In this document: in pieces, positions 11,970 through 22,372 of the stretch
Position numbering within the stretch: the stretch's first letter is position 1
How the letters are laid out: every line of letters starts with the position of its first letter
Source of the DNA: Platanthera guangdongensis
Lineage: Eukaryota > Streptophyta > Magnoliopsida > Asparagales > Orchidaceae
Length of the DNA stretch: 64,000 nucleotides
Assembly (NCBI GenBank): GCA_039583875.1
Contig: CM077164.1
Span: 64,129,043-64,193,042 of the forward strand
Reading direction: 5' to 3'
The notes under the pieces: generated by a model
Told to the model about the DNA's origin: nothing
Database searches by the model: none
Seen by the model: the letters and a program-made list of their open reading frames with translations, nothing else
Program-made: the position numbers and the translations under genes

Positions 11970-14900
11970 ATGGCGATTTCTGCAGCGGCTCTTTCAGCGA
12001 TGAAGTTCGACACTGGTTTCGACATCGACTTCGAATCGATCAGTCACTGTGATCCTATTTTTCAAGAAATGTTACAGTTATTTGATGATCAGGGCCTGAA
12101 GAAGTTCATGTCTACAAGGATCAAACTATCTGTTGCTGAGATCAAAGAATGGGTTTACTCTTCTTCAGCAAATGACTCTTCAATGATCAGTTTTATTTCA
12201 GGACAGCAGGTGATTCTAAACCCTGCAATTCTTACTGAAATTTTTGAGTTGAAAAATGGAACAAACGAGATGGAACAGGATAGTTCTGAGTATAGCAGGA
12301 TGTTAATGGAGATGGGTCATGCTGAGGGCATCCCATCTAAGCTCTTAAAGAAGAATTTATCTGTTGGTTTTAAGTTCCTTACTGATATTGTGGGCAAGGT
12401 ACTGCTGGGTAAGCATTCAACCCATGACAACATCAATAGGCAACAGTTTGCCATTATGTCCGCTCTAGTTAATAGGAAGTACATAGATTGGGCTAGTTTG
12501 TTCTTTGATTTGATTAAGAGAAAGAACAGTAAGAAGGAAGTCTGCTTAGGAAGGATTGTAGGAATCTTCCTTCAGAAGAAAGCTCCAGAGCTACTGGTTT
12601 CCACAACCATAGCTATCAATGCAAGCAAGAGGTTGGACTCCTCTCTGTTTGGGAAGTGGTAGAGGATGATTCAAAAGCCCTCCAAGGCTGGAACTTCCTC
12701 TAGTATATCTGAGGACACAAGGGCTGTAACAGCCACTCCTCACCCCAATGAAGAAGTTCCTTCTCCTCCACCTCCAGCCACCCCCGTCAATGTTGTTCAA
12801 ACTCCTCCTTCATCCTCAGTCATCCCTCCTTCTCCACCTACTCAGTCACCATTTACCTGTCACACTGTTGAACCTCAAAACCTCCACACCATATCTTTTC
12901 CCAATTTTGACCTACTCTCACCTCACTCATCTCCTTCTCGTCAAAATGATTCACCCATCAACATTGAAGACTCAACACCACATTCTCCACAAAATTATTC
13001 AAGAAACTCCCCTATTCAGGATGACATCATGACTGATTTCACTCCTCCTCCCTCTCATCATTCTGTCTCAACTCAGACTCCAACTGAGTTTTTTCATGAT
13101 GATCCCTCTTTTCTGTTTCATCTTCTGGAACTCCTCAATCCAACTCTAAAATCCTTAATAGCAGAGGCTATTTCACCTCTTGCTTAATCTATCTCCTCTC
13201 TTTTTGCCTCTCTATCTGCTTCTTTTTCTGCTTCCTCTGTCCCTTCTTCATCTAGGGGCCTGATTCCAGTTCTTACTGAAACCAGGCAGGGGGAGATGTC
13301 CAATGAACATGCAGCAGGTTCAGCCTCAGCAGAACTTCAAGCTCAGTCTCCTCCAGCAGTACAGGAAGAAGAAGTTTTTCAGAAATTTTGTGTAGATATA
13401 GTTCCTTATTCAGATTTGCTTATGTCAGATTAGGACACTGATGTGTCAATCCCTGACATTTCTAGTGGTTACTGCTTTATAAATCCCTCCATTGATTTAC
13501 AATTCCTTTTGCATTCTTTCTCTATGTTTAGATCAGTTTGGACTTCAGTTGAGATACATTCTTCCAAGGCCATGGTCTGTTATACCAGACCCATGAGTCC
13601 TTTAGTTGTGAAACAACTCTTCCAGCTTCAGTCAGCTCCAATTGCTCAAATTTGTACAGTTATTCAGTCAGTTACAGTTTGTACAGATACGACATCCCCT
13701 ATGGCTGTTGAGCCTATGCCTGTTACAGAAGATAAGGATGAGCTTGATGCTCTCTTAATTGCTGATGCACTGCTTGATCTAGTGGCTTCAGGAAATCTGG
13801 CCTTAGCCATAGAGACTTGTTTAATAAATCTCTGTGAGCCTTGTGCTCCTCCTGCTGACATATATTCTATGGATATTGATCTAGTCCCAAGTCCCCTTGG
13901 ACCTTCCTATTCCATAGATGATAGTCCTCTTCCCTCTTTGGATGATCTTATTGCTCTTGACATTCAGGAAGAAGCTAAAGAAAAAGCTGCTAAAAAGATT
14001 TATGATAAACAACTGAAGGAAATAAATGACCTATATGACAATCCTCCTGATTCATCTGATGATGATGAGGATGATGATTCAGAGGATGATAATTCTAAGA
14101 AAAAGAAAGTGTCAAAGAAAAGAAAAGCTTCTCCCAAGGCAGCTCCCAAGCCAGACAATACTAATGATACTCCTTACTACATCTTGAAAGGGATTAATCC
14201 ATACCCTGGCATGGAAAGCTGGATGTGGTTGTCTAAAAATGAACAGAAAGCCAGGAAGAAGAGCAGGAGATACTCATCTTCTCCTCAGAAGTTCAGAAGA
14301 GATCCTCCTCCTCCTCCTCCTGCTGGTGCTTCAGGAGTTGTTCCTCAAGCTTCTAATGCATCTTCCAAGCCTTCCTCATTCTCTAGAACATATCAAAGGC
14401 AGGATAGATCTTCCAGATCTCATTCCCAAGGAAGCAGTCAGCAGCATAGAAATCAAAGTTCTACAGAGCAAGTAAAGGAAATTATTTATCGGAGCCCCTC
14501 CTTCTCTCCTCCTCAACAACAAGTTCTTCCCAAGGTTCAGAAGGCAGCTGCTTATTAGTCCAGAAGACATGATGAATCTCATAAGCCCAAAGGAAAGTAT
14601 AGTGTGGTTGCTCCTCCAAGATCTATCTATTCTCAAAGTGATAAACAACATAGCACAACAAACTTTCAGGCTCAATCCACTCAGTTCAAAGCAGTTACAA
14701 TGTTGCCTCCTCAAGATGATCAGCCACCTATTGAACAGGAAGTTGATCCTAACTTTAGGATGGCCAGGCTTCAAGAACTGATTGGTCTCTCTCAGATAAG
14801 AAAAGCTGTAGCAGAAGGAGAAGATCCATCTAGGTTTTCCACCATGTCATCCTACAGAGAAAAAGTGCTGGACAAACTCCAAGTTAGCAAGAAAGTCTTT

Positions 14901-15071
14901 AATCCAGCTGAATATATGACATTGCATCCAAAAGCAATTGTGCCCAGGACTAGTGCTCATACAACTCTTGGTGGACAAGACCTGATGACTTCTAAGAAGG
15001 ATATACCAGATCCACTCAGAAAGATAATCTTTTCTAAACCCTCCTCTGGTCCTTCATATGATAAGCTATAG
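11970..15071 (+). pseudogene. Element A: ORF3, large extra ORF downstream of pol, four stops
   Basis: A ~1034-codon frame in the position where some Sireviruses carry an envelope-like gene. Residues ~1-230 form a conserved N-terminal domain (MKFDTGFDID, RIKLSVAEIKEW, DIVGKVLLGKHSTHD, IVGIFLQKKAPELLVS, SLFGKW). It resembles plant 'putative transposon protein' domains (family match from memory, not tested). Then come a Pro/Ser-rich linker, an acidic patch (DSSDDDEDDDSEDD), a basic stretch, a PPPPPP-rich low-complexity region and a conserved C-terminal segment (KVFNPAEYMTLHPKA). I see no convincing signal peptide or transmembrane span, so a true envelope role is not supported. In-frame stops: 12660, 13185, 13432 and 14556. 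Homologues: B (39163-42213) and D (36904-51469). Confidence 0.8.
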
Positions 15072-15226
15072 TTTGTATTTCTTTTTAATGCTTAACTGAT
15101 TATGTACAATGCATTGCTATAACATATCTGCTGATGTTATTTCATCCATACAGATATTTATGGTCTTTGTATTTTTATTTCTTTTCAGTCTTGTTTTTGA
15201 GTGACCTCACACAAATAGGGGGAGAT
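15072..15226 (+). promoter_or_regulatory. Element A: 3' untranslated stretch and polypurine tract
   Basis: A short AT-rich stretch ends in AAATAGGGGGAGAT immediately before the 3' LTR start. This is the plus-strand primer site and matches that of D. Confidence 0.85.
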
Positions 15227-16641
15227 TGTTGGAACCCTTGTTTGGATTTGTGCTAGGTTCACTCTTAGGATGTCTTGACCCCCATGTATATCCTGGGTCC
15301 TTGTCTAGTCTTAGTTAGATCCTTTTAGGTCAGGATTGTGCAGACCAGCATTGCAGTGGACTCAGACTTAGATTCAGAAAGATTTTATGGATTATCTATA
15401 TCAGTTCGACTATAGTCGAACCCAGCTCGACGATCATCGATCTCCCATCGACGATCTCAGAGTCCTCTACTCTGAACTGAGCTCGGCGATCTACGAGCTC
15501 AGGTCGACGATCTCATGCTTCTCAGCAGTTATCTCAAATCTACGATAGTTGTTCTCAAGTCGACGATCTCTTAACCCTGTTCAACGATCTCTGAGTCAAG
15601 CTCTACGATTTTATGTTGCCTTCAGTTATCAGTTCTCTCAGATCGGTCAGAAGTATTTATTTTTGTTATGATAAATTATTTTAAGGAAAATATATTCTGA
15701 TAATTAATACTGACATTCTCAAGGCTGATAGCCGTATTTCTTGAAACATTAATTATGGTATTCACAGAATATTCTGTAAAGACTGTTATTGAAGTGCATT
15801 TATGATTGCCAGCCATTCTAGCCGTTTGGGCTCCTAAATTCTTGCAGAGAATTAAATACTGTCTTGGGAATTCAAATTCATGTCGTTGGTCATTCCGATT
15901 AAATGAGAGAACTCAAAAAGAAAGAGACAACAAGAATCACTGAGACAGTCAGTCAAAAAATAATCTTTTTGCTCTTAAGGTCTCTTGCATTGCCAAAATA
16001 AGGAAGAAGAAGAACTTGTTCAACACACAATTCTCTCTAGTCTTCTTCTTTCTTCAGACTTCAAAAATCTACAGAGAGCTCAAATCAAGATCAATCTGAA
16101 GACCTACACCCTGGACAAAGCTTCCATCTTCCTGAATCTACTCAATATCTCAGGGGGAGTTTTGGCATCATCAAATCCACATAGTCTTCTCATTGTGTTT
16201 GAGAAAGAGAAGACTGTCATCTAGTTTTCTTTAACCTCTCTTGTACAGGGTTATTACTCCCTTCAAAAGTGAACTCTTTGGTGATAGGGCACCTAATCAA
16301 AAACCTATTAGTTTTAGGCACCTGATCAAAAGCCTGAAGGGTTTCTAGATCTACCAGAAGCAGATCTTGTGGTGATAGGGCACCTGATCAAAAACCTAAG
16401 TGGATTCCTACCAGGGTGGTAGAAGAGTGGATGTACCCAGATTTGGGGAACCATTATAAAATTTCTTGTGTCGTCTGGTTGCCTTGTGTTTTCTTTTTGT
16501 ATTGTGCAGTGATAATTTTATATGCTTTTCCCTCTTTCATATAAGTATCAATATTTTAATTCCACAATAAATCTAAACAATATTTTTTTAATACTTTATT
16601 CACCCCCCTCTAGAGTAAATTCTATCTATCCCTCACTTTCA
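15227..16641 (+). repeat. Element A: 3' LTR
   Basis: Same boundaries as the 5' copy (TGTTGGAACCC ... CACTTTCA), 1415 bp. The palindromic units lie at about 15408-15610. An ORF at 15985-16224 inside it is not considered a gene. Confidence 0.95.
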
Positions 16642-16874
16642 AAGGGAGAGGGGAGGAAGCTCACATCATTTCCGGCACTTCCACCATTTCTATCCAAGGA
16701 TCTTGTCACTCTTCTCGGCGGCATCTTCTTCTCCTCGGCGGCGGCGGATCTTCACGGGATGAAGACTTTCTCCAGCACCTTCTTCCTCCTCTCCAGCAGT
16801 TTTTCTAGAGAAAGGGCTTGGAATGAAGAATGAAAATGGCTAGGGTTTCATTTCCCCCTTATATGTGGAAATGA

Positions 16875-17375
16875 TACGGGTAGGGACACGCCCGTGTCCT
16901 TACCCGTGTCCTGCTCGAGCTAAGCGTCGTCGACGGTTCGACTGCTGTTTCGATACACAAACACAGGTAGGGACACGCCCGTGTCTCTACCCATGTACAA
17001 GTGACACGCCCGTGTTTCTTTCCCATGTTCTGCTCAGGGAACACTTCGTAGGGTTCCACTTGACGCACACGGGTAGGGACACGCCCGTGTCTCTACCCGT
17101 GTCCTGCTCGAGACACACTTCGTCAAGCTCTGTTTGACACACACGGGTAGGGACACGCACGTGTATCTACCTGTGTCCTCCTCGGGACACATTTCATCGA
17201 GCCCTACTCGACACACACGGGTAGGGACACGCCGTGTCTCTACCGTGTCCTCATACACACGGGTAGTGATACGCCCGTGTCACTACCCGTGTCCTTCGCT
17301 GGAATAACTCGAGTCGTCGAGTCGAGTACTGGGTGGACACACACGGGTAGAGACACGCCCGTGTCTCTACTCGTG
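16875..17375. repeat. Palindrome array in the U3 of G1 (3' LTR)
   Basis: About seven units of ACACGGGTAGGGACACG paired with CGTGTCTCTACCCGTGT around a CC centre, separated by short CTGCTCGAGACACACTTCGTC-like links (given here only in outline). For example, both arms are intact at 17259-17291. The array lies close to the LTR start (17505, minus) and upstream, in the minus sense, of a TATA-like box at 16858-16865. The other LTR carries it at 25035-25540. Confidence 0.88.
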
Positions 17376-17663
17376 TCCTTCTCTGTCCTAACTTCACCTC
17401 CCCTACACAAGTGTAAGCCTAGCTTCCAGTACTTCCCTGAGCCCAAATCAGATCTTCTGACTCAAAAGCGCGCACAAGGGGCCTAGCGCGAATCGGGACG
17501 TTACAAATCCTATAAATAAAATAAAAGATTTCATCCCCGAAATCAGGTTAAGGCTATGGGGAGAGAAAAGTATAAAATAAAATAACATAAAATATGTTTT
17601 TAAAAAATACCTTGAGCGAACAACTCCGGGTAGCGCTTTTCATCAAATCCACGGCTCCCGTGT

Positions 17664-18983
17664 CTACTCCTCCTTCTCATGATTAGACCACAACACCTTT
17701 ACCAAAGGGACACTCTTGCGGCGCAAAATCCTCGTCTCGTTATCTACAATCCGCATTGGCTCTAATCGCACAGACCTATCAGTCGCTACTGCACCATCTG
17801 TGGTGGGGATATATTGATCGGGCCGCAACAATGCCTTTCGAAGTGACGACACATGGAACACGTCGTGAAGATTCTCTAGCTCTGGTGGTAACTCCAACCG
17901 ATAGGCCAAAGGGCCAATTCTTTCCAATATAGTGTAAGGCCCAATGTACCTTGGGCTAAGATTTTTCACACCTCGTACCCGTGACACTCCATGCATCGGC
18001 CGGATTTTCAAAAACACTTTATCACCCACTCGAAATTCCACCATCCGGTGCTTTGCATTATAATATTTCGCTTGCAGACATTGAGCCTCAAGCATGCAGT
18101 CCCGTATTAGTCTAACAGCCGCATCAGTATCACCAATGTACTCAATTCCCAAAGCCTTCAGGTCTTCATCTTGCACCCAAGACAAGGGGGTTCTACACCT
18201 TCTTCCGTAAAGGGCTTCATGGGGCGCCATACCGATGCTAGCTTGATGGCTGTTGTTGTAGAAGAATTCTACCAGGGGTAAGAGCCTTTCCCACGACTCT
18301 CCTCTATCCAACATACACAATCTTAACAGGTCCTCCAATGTTTTGATGGTCCTCTCAGACTGCCCGTCCGTCTGAGGATGGAATGCTGTGCTAAAGGTAA
18401 GGCACGAACCCAAGTACGCCTGTACAACTTTCCACTCCTTAGAGGTAAAATGATCATCCCGGTCAGAAATGATTATCTTTGGCACACCATGGTACCGCAC
18501 AAACTGCTCCATAAAGAGGTGTACCAAGACATCCACGTGAGACTCTTTCTTCATAGGGATGAACCTGGCTACTTTAATCTGGCGATCAATAATCACCCAC
18601 ACTGAATCATTCCCTGAGCGTGAGCGAGGTAACCTATGAACGAAGTCCATGGAGATATCCTTAAATTTCCACTCGGGTATGTGCAATGGTTGTAACAAAC
18701 CACCAGGGCTCTTTCACTCCGCCTTCACCCTTTGATAGGCCTCGCAATGTGTAACAAAGTACCTGCCGTCTTTATTCATTCCCGACCAACACATGGTCTT
18801 TCGCAAGTCAGCGTACATCTTAGCAATATCGGGATGCACTGAATACTGAGAGCAACGTGCCTCCCTCAAAATATCTTCTTGAATCTTACTACCCTTGTGA
18901 ATGTAGAGCCGTCCATGAAAATGAACGAGGCCATCTTTTAATGTATACTCCTTGGTGGATCCACCCTCAACTGACTTTATCAC
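17664..18983 (-). pseudogene. Element G1: integrase with remnant chromodomain
   Basis: Integrase joins the DNA copy into the host genome. An N-terminal zinc-binding region (18714-18983) shows the second His (SVHP) and the Cys pair, but the first His of the HHCC set looks replaced (REARCSQ; usually REAH). A stop separates it from the core (18698-17664), which keeps DFVHRLPRSRSGNDSVW, IISDRDDHF and HPQTDGQSERTIKTLEDLLR, giving the D, D, E residues. The C-terminal GPY region (LSPRYIGPYTILERIGPLAYRL) is clear. It ends in PMRIVDNETRILRRKSVPLV and VLWSNHEKEE, the start of a Tekay-type chromodomain, cut by a stop where ATWE is expected; remnants lie beyond in another frame. This frame differs from that of RNase H, so a frameshift lies near 18980. 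Confidence 0.9.
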
Positions 18984-20086
18984 GAGGGCAGCGTAGCATC
19001 TTTTCCTTGTTCCGCCCGGATTCGGTCCCGAATGTCACAAACTATGTTCATGCTCGCCAAGTACTCCGTATATTTTTCCAAAGGAACTTTATACACCAAG
19101 GTAATCTCCATTTCCTCGAGCATTCGAGCTAACTCCATACTCATAAACCGAGACTCTGAGCTCGAGTCCGGTACTTTTATGCTCAATGCATCAGCCACCG
19201 AGTTCGCTTTTCTTGGGTGGTAGTTCAAGGTGAACTCATAATCGCACAAAAACTCTAACCACCGCCGTTGTTTCAAGTTATGTTCCTTCTGAGTGTGAAC
19301 ATACTTTAAATTTTTGTGGTCCGAAAATATATCGCAATGAACTCCATATAGGTAGTGTATCCAGACTTTGAGGGAAAACACCACTGCCCCCAATTCTAAA
19401 TCATGAACCGGATAATTGAGTTCATGCTTCTTTAGTTTCCTTGAGGCATAGGCAATTACATGGTCGTGCTGCATCAGTACCGCTCCCATCCCTTGATAAG
19501 ATGCATCGGTGTAAACTTGAAATCCTTCCTTCCCAGACGGAAGTGCTAGGATGGGGGCGGAGGTAAGTCTATCTTTCAGCTCTTGGAACACAACTTCACA
19601 CTGGGGTGTCCACTCATATGGCACACCTTTCTTTGTCAAAGTAGTAAGAGGAAGGGCAATCTTTGAGAATCCTTGTACGAACTTGCGATAGTACCCGGCA
19701 AGTCCAAGGAAGCTCCGCACATCGGCCGCTGACTTCAAGGGTGACCACTCCTTCATGGCACGCACCTTGGCCGGATCCACAGCCAGTCCAGCCCCACTGA
19801 TAACATGGCCCAAGAAGGCAACCTCTTTAAGCTAGAATTCGCACTTGCTAAACTTGGCAAACAAAGCGTGCTCTTTTAGTTTCTTCAGTACCAAGGTCAG
19901 ATGTTCGGTATGCTCCTCCTCCGTCTTTGAGTAGACTAAAATGTCATCGATGAAGACGATGATGAAGATGTCTAGATAAGGCTCAAACACCTTGTTCATC
20001 AGACTCATGAAAGCCGAAGGGGCATTTGTGAGCTCAAACGGCATTACTGTAAACTCATACAAACCGTACCTTGAGCTGAAAGCCAT
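18980..20086 (-). pseudogene. Element G1: reverse transcriptase C-terminal part and RNase H
   Basis: RT motifs [16 protein letters not shown] and the catalytic FIDDILVYS (~19935-19955) are present, followed by the connection GYYRKFV. RNase H shows YTDASYQGMGAVL, a DLELGAVVFSLKVW block with the conserved Glu, FSDHKNLKY and ADALS. An in-frame stop occurs near 19832 (after FAKFSKCEF) between RT and the connection region. It is separated from the preceding RT half by a stop near 20105, in the same frame. The order RT-RNase H before integrase marks this as Ty3/gypsy. Confidence 0.92.
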
Positions 20087-20104
20087 TTTCTGGATGTCCT
20101 CCTC

Positions 20105-20964
20105 TCATATCCTCAACTGATAATACCCCGAGCGCAAATCCAACTTGGAAAACCAATACTCCCCTACCAGTTGATCGAACAGCTCGTCGATCCGGGGTAG
20201 CCGATAGGTGTTCCGCACCGTCAGTCGATTGAGCTCTCGATAGTCGATGCATAATAGCAAGGTTCCATCATTCTTCTTGACGAATAGAACATGGGCTCCC
20301 CAAAATGAAAAGCTGGGGCGAACAAACCCTGACTCCATCAGTTCTTGCAACTGAACTCTAAACTCTGCGAGTTCCTTCGGGGCCATCCGGTAAGGGGTCC
20401 TGGAGACGGGCTTGGCACCCGGTACTAGCTTAATTTGAAAATCTACCTCTCTATGCGGGGGTAATCCTGGCAATTTCTCAGGAAATACCTCAGGAAAATC
20501 TCGCACCACCCGCAAATTCTTGATATCCAACGTCAACTCCTTTAAATCTAAACAAATCATGAAGACTTCTTCACCCTTCATATGGGCTTTTACAGCCTGA
20601 ATCGAAGATAATAACAGACGAGGTGCAAATTTTTTACCTTGGAAGATAACATCAGTGTCCCCATGTCTTAAGTAAATTCGTTTCTCCGTGTAGTTAATTC
20701 TTGTGAAGTGCCAGTCCAACCACGCCATGCCCAGAATGAGATCAAATTCTGGCATCCTCGAGACTATGGCAGGGGTATCAAAGGTCTTTCCCCCAATGAA
20801 TATCTCTAACTCGCACTTAGTAGTTGCGGTCATCTCAGAGCCGTCTGGGAGGCGTACTCGTCGAGCAATACCAGTGAAGTATTTCACTTCTTATACATCT
20901 TTAATGAAGTCCTCAGACACAAAAGAGTGCGAGGCACCGGTATCGAATAACATATAGGCTGGTT
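20105..20964 (-). pseudogene. Element G1: aspartic protease and RT N-terminal half
   Basis: The protease active site FDTGASHSFV is read at about 20925-20946, just before a stop near 20889. The rest of the protease ([10 protein letters not shown]) and the linker [21 protein letters not shown] follow. RT begins with [15 protein letters not shown], then [33 protein letters not shown], and [14 protein letters not shown] with its catalytic Asp. The frame stops after LRI. Together with 18980-20086 this covers a full RT of ordinary length, interrupted only by stops. Confidence 0.9.
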
Positions 20965-21079
20965 TCCCGCCGACCACCGCGGTACCTAAGTACCAATAAC
21001 AATCCTCAGTGTTAAATATCTAGTACGTCTTAAATAACTTAATGTTTAACAATGAAAATATGATAATAACTGTAACATA

Positions 21080-22173
21080 CCTGCAATCACCTCCTGAGGG
21101 TTCCACTCTTGTGTCATTTCCAGAGCGAACACTTGATCCCCAGATGGTCCTGGGTTTCCTCCTCGTGGTCCTCGTCCTCGACCACGCATGCGTCCCCGCC
21201 CTCGAGGAGCTGCCGGAGGGAGAGCAAGAGGAGCATTCCCAAACAACTATGAGTAGTAACGTTGGATGTGGCCCGGTTAATTGCATTCGAAGCACACCCG
21301 CCCATAACGCCCCACTGGTTTCTGAAACTGTTGAGGCTGTGGAGGTGGAGGCAATGCTGGCGGCTGTGGAACCGGGTGCTCCACTCTAAAATTCCGGTGG
21401 AAACGTCCGCCACCTCTCTGATGTCCTATTCCTCCTCTCTACTTTTGTCTCCTATTGCTAGGGCCAACTTCCATCATGCCCTCATCAAGCCTCTTACCAC
21501 TTCCCAGGTGGTCTGCTTCTAGCCTCTTTGCCATGTCAATTATTTCCGCCAAGCTGGAGTCCGCTATAAACAAAAGGGCCTGCCTCAGTGGGTCCCGCAG
21601 CCCTTTGTAGAAGCGCTTAGCGTACCCTCTGTCATCCAATTCATATGAGTCCGCAAATCTCGCGAGATGTTGGAACTCTCGCTGATACTCCGTAACCAAC
21701 TTCGATCCTTGCTTCAGCAGTAGAAATCTCTCTTCGAGTTCATCTCGAGAGGACGAGGGAATGAAGTGCTCTAAGAAGACTCCTGAGAACTCGCTCCAGC
21801 TAATCTCCATATAAACTCGCCCTTGAAAGGTGGAGCCCATAAGGGACTTCCACCGCCTCTTGGCGTGCAGTTCCAGGACGGACACTGCCAATGTTACAAC
21901 CATGTTGGCTGGGCAACGGATTCCTATCAATAGCTCCTGCAGCGTATCAAGCCATTCTTCTGTGAGCAGGGCCGACTCTGTCCCGAGGTAGGCGGGAGGG
22001 GAGAGGGGCCAAAAAGTGCTCAACCAGTTTGATCCTGGAGCCTGTACCTGGACTAGGGTCTGCTGAGACCTAAAGGCATCCAGGATGGCCGTGAGCATCT
22101 GTCCCAATTCTGATTGTTGGAACTGAGTAGGTACGGAAGGGGCAGGAGTGCCCCCCACTAGCTCAACGTGCAC
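21080..22173 (-). pseudogene. Element G1: gag, broken in the zinc knuckle
   Basis: A 244-codon open part (22173-21439) carries the gypsy gag (Retrotrans_gag type) core: WSEFSGVFLEHFIP ... LEERFLLLKQGSKLVTEYQREFQHLARF. It continues in other frames and past stops through a Pro/Gln-rich linker to a zinc knuckle around 21250-21300. The knuckle reads CFECN-stop-PGHIQRYYS, so it has a stop and has lost its last Cys. A Gly/Arg-rich tail follows (21246-21150). The upstream region 22174-22356 is leader. Confidence 0.85.
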
Positions 22174-22356
22174 TGGAACCTATATGTAGTACAAACCTAT
22201 GGTAAGGTTGGCTAATCTTAAGGTCAAAGTTGGATATACTTAGTGTGAATTACATATGGGCACACCACTGCTTCCACTAAGTCAGTTTGCCCCCAAACTG
22301 ACTTATCGAACGGGGGTGGTACCATTTTTGAATGACTTCTTTAGTTCAGGATCGGA

Positions 22357-22370
22357 GCAAGCTGATACCA
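22357..22370 (-). promoter_or_regulatory. Element G1: primer binding site
   Basis: On the minus strand TGGTATCAGCTTGC begins two bases after the end of the 5' LTR. It matches the initiator tRNA-Met type primer site in its first ten bases. Confidence 0.75.
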
Positions 22371-22372
22371 TT

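Larger units (their letters stand above)
4769..16641 (+). mobile_element. Element A: complete copia (Sirevirus-like) with extra 3' ORF
   Basis: An 11.9 kb Ty1/copia element inserted in the G1 3' LTR. It has two LTRs (4769-6184 and 15227-16641), a primer site next to the 5' LTR, gag, pol in copia order (protease, integrase, RT, RNase H), a ~1000-codon extra ORF, a polypurine tract and the 3' LTR. Target duplication AAGGG is exact at 4764-4768 and 16642-16646. LTRs differ at several percent of sites by eye in their first 160 bases and less later. Gag has one frameshift and one stop, pol eight in-frame stops, ORF3 four. Element B is a related family in the same window and shows what the unbroken reading would resemble. 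Confidence 0.95.
2287..17505 (-). repeat. Element G1: 3' LTR, split by element A
   Basis: On the minus strand it starts TGTAACGTCCCGATTCGC at 17505 and ends near 2287. The segments 2287-4768 and 16642-17505 align with the 5' LTR (22373-25666) once A and one AAGGG copy are removed, giving ~3.34 kb. The first ~55 bases at the left (2287-2340) match poorly, so that edge is less certain. It contains two adjacent stem-loops (2975-3074) and about three ~100-250 bp spaced copies of a GGAGCCT...GACCAAGCCCAACTG segment (3410-3690). The palindrome array lies at 16875-17375. A TATA-like CATATAAG (minus) sits at 16858-16865. Confidence 0.85.

Noticed and set aside
18378..18605. Plus-strand frames opposite the G1 pol gene.
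   Set aside because: They are antisense shadows of integrase and RT coding sequence.
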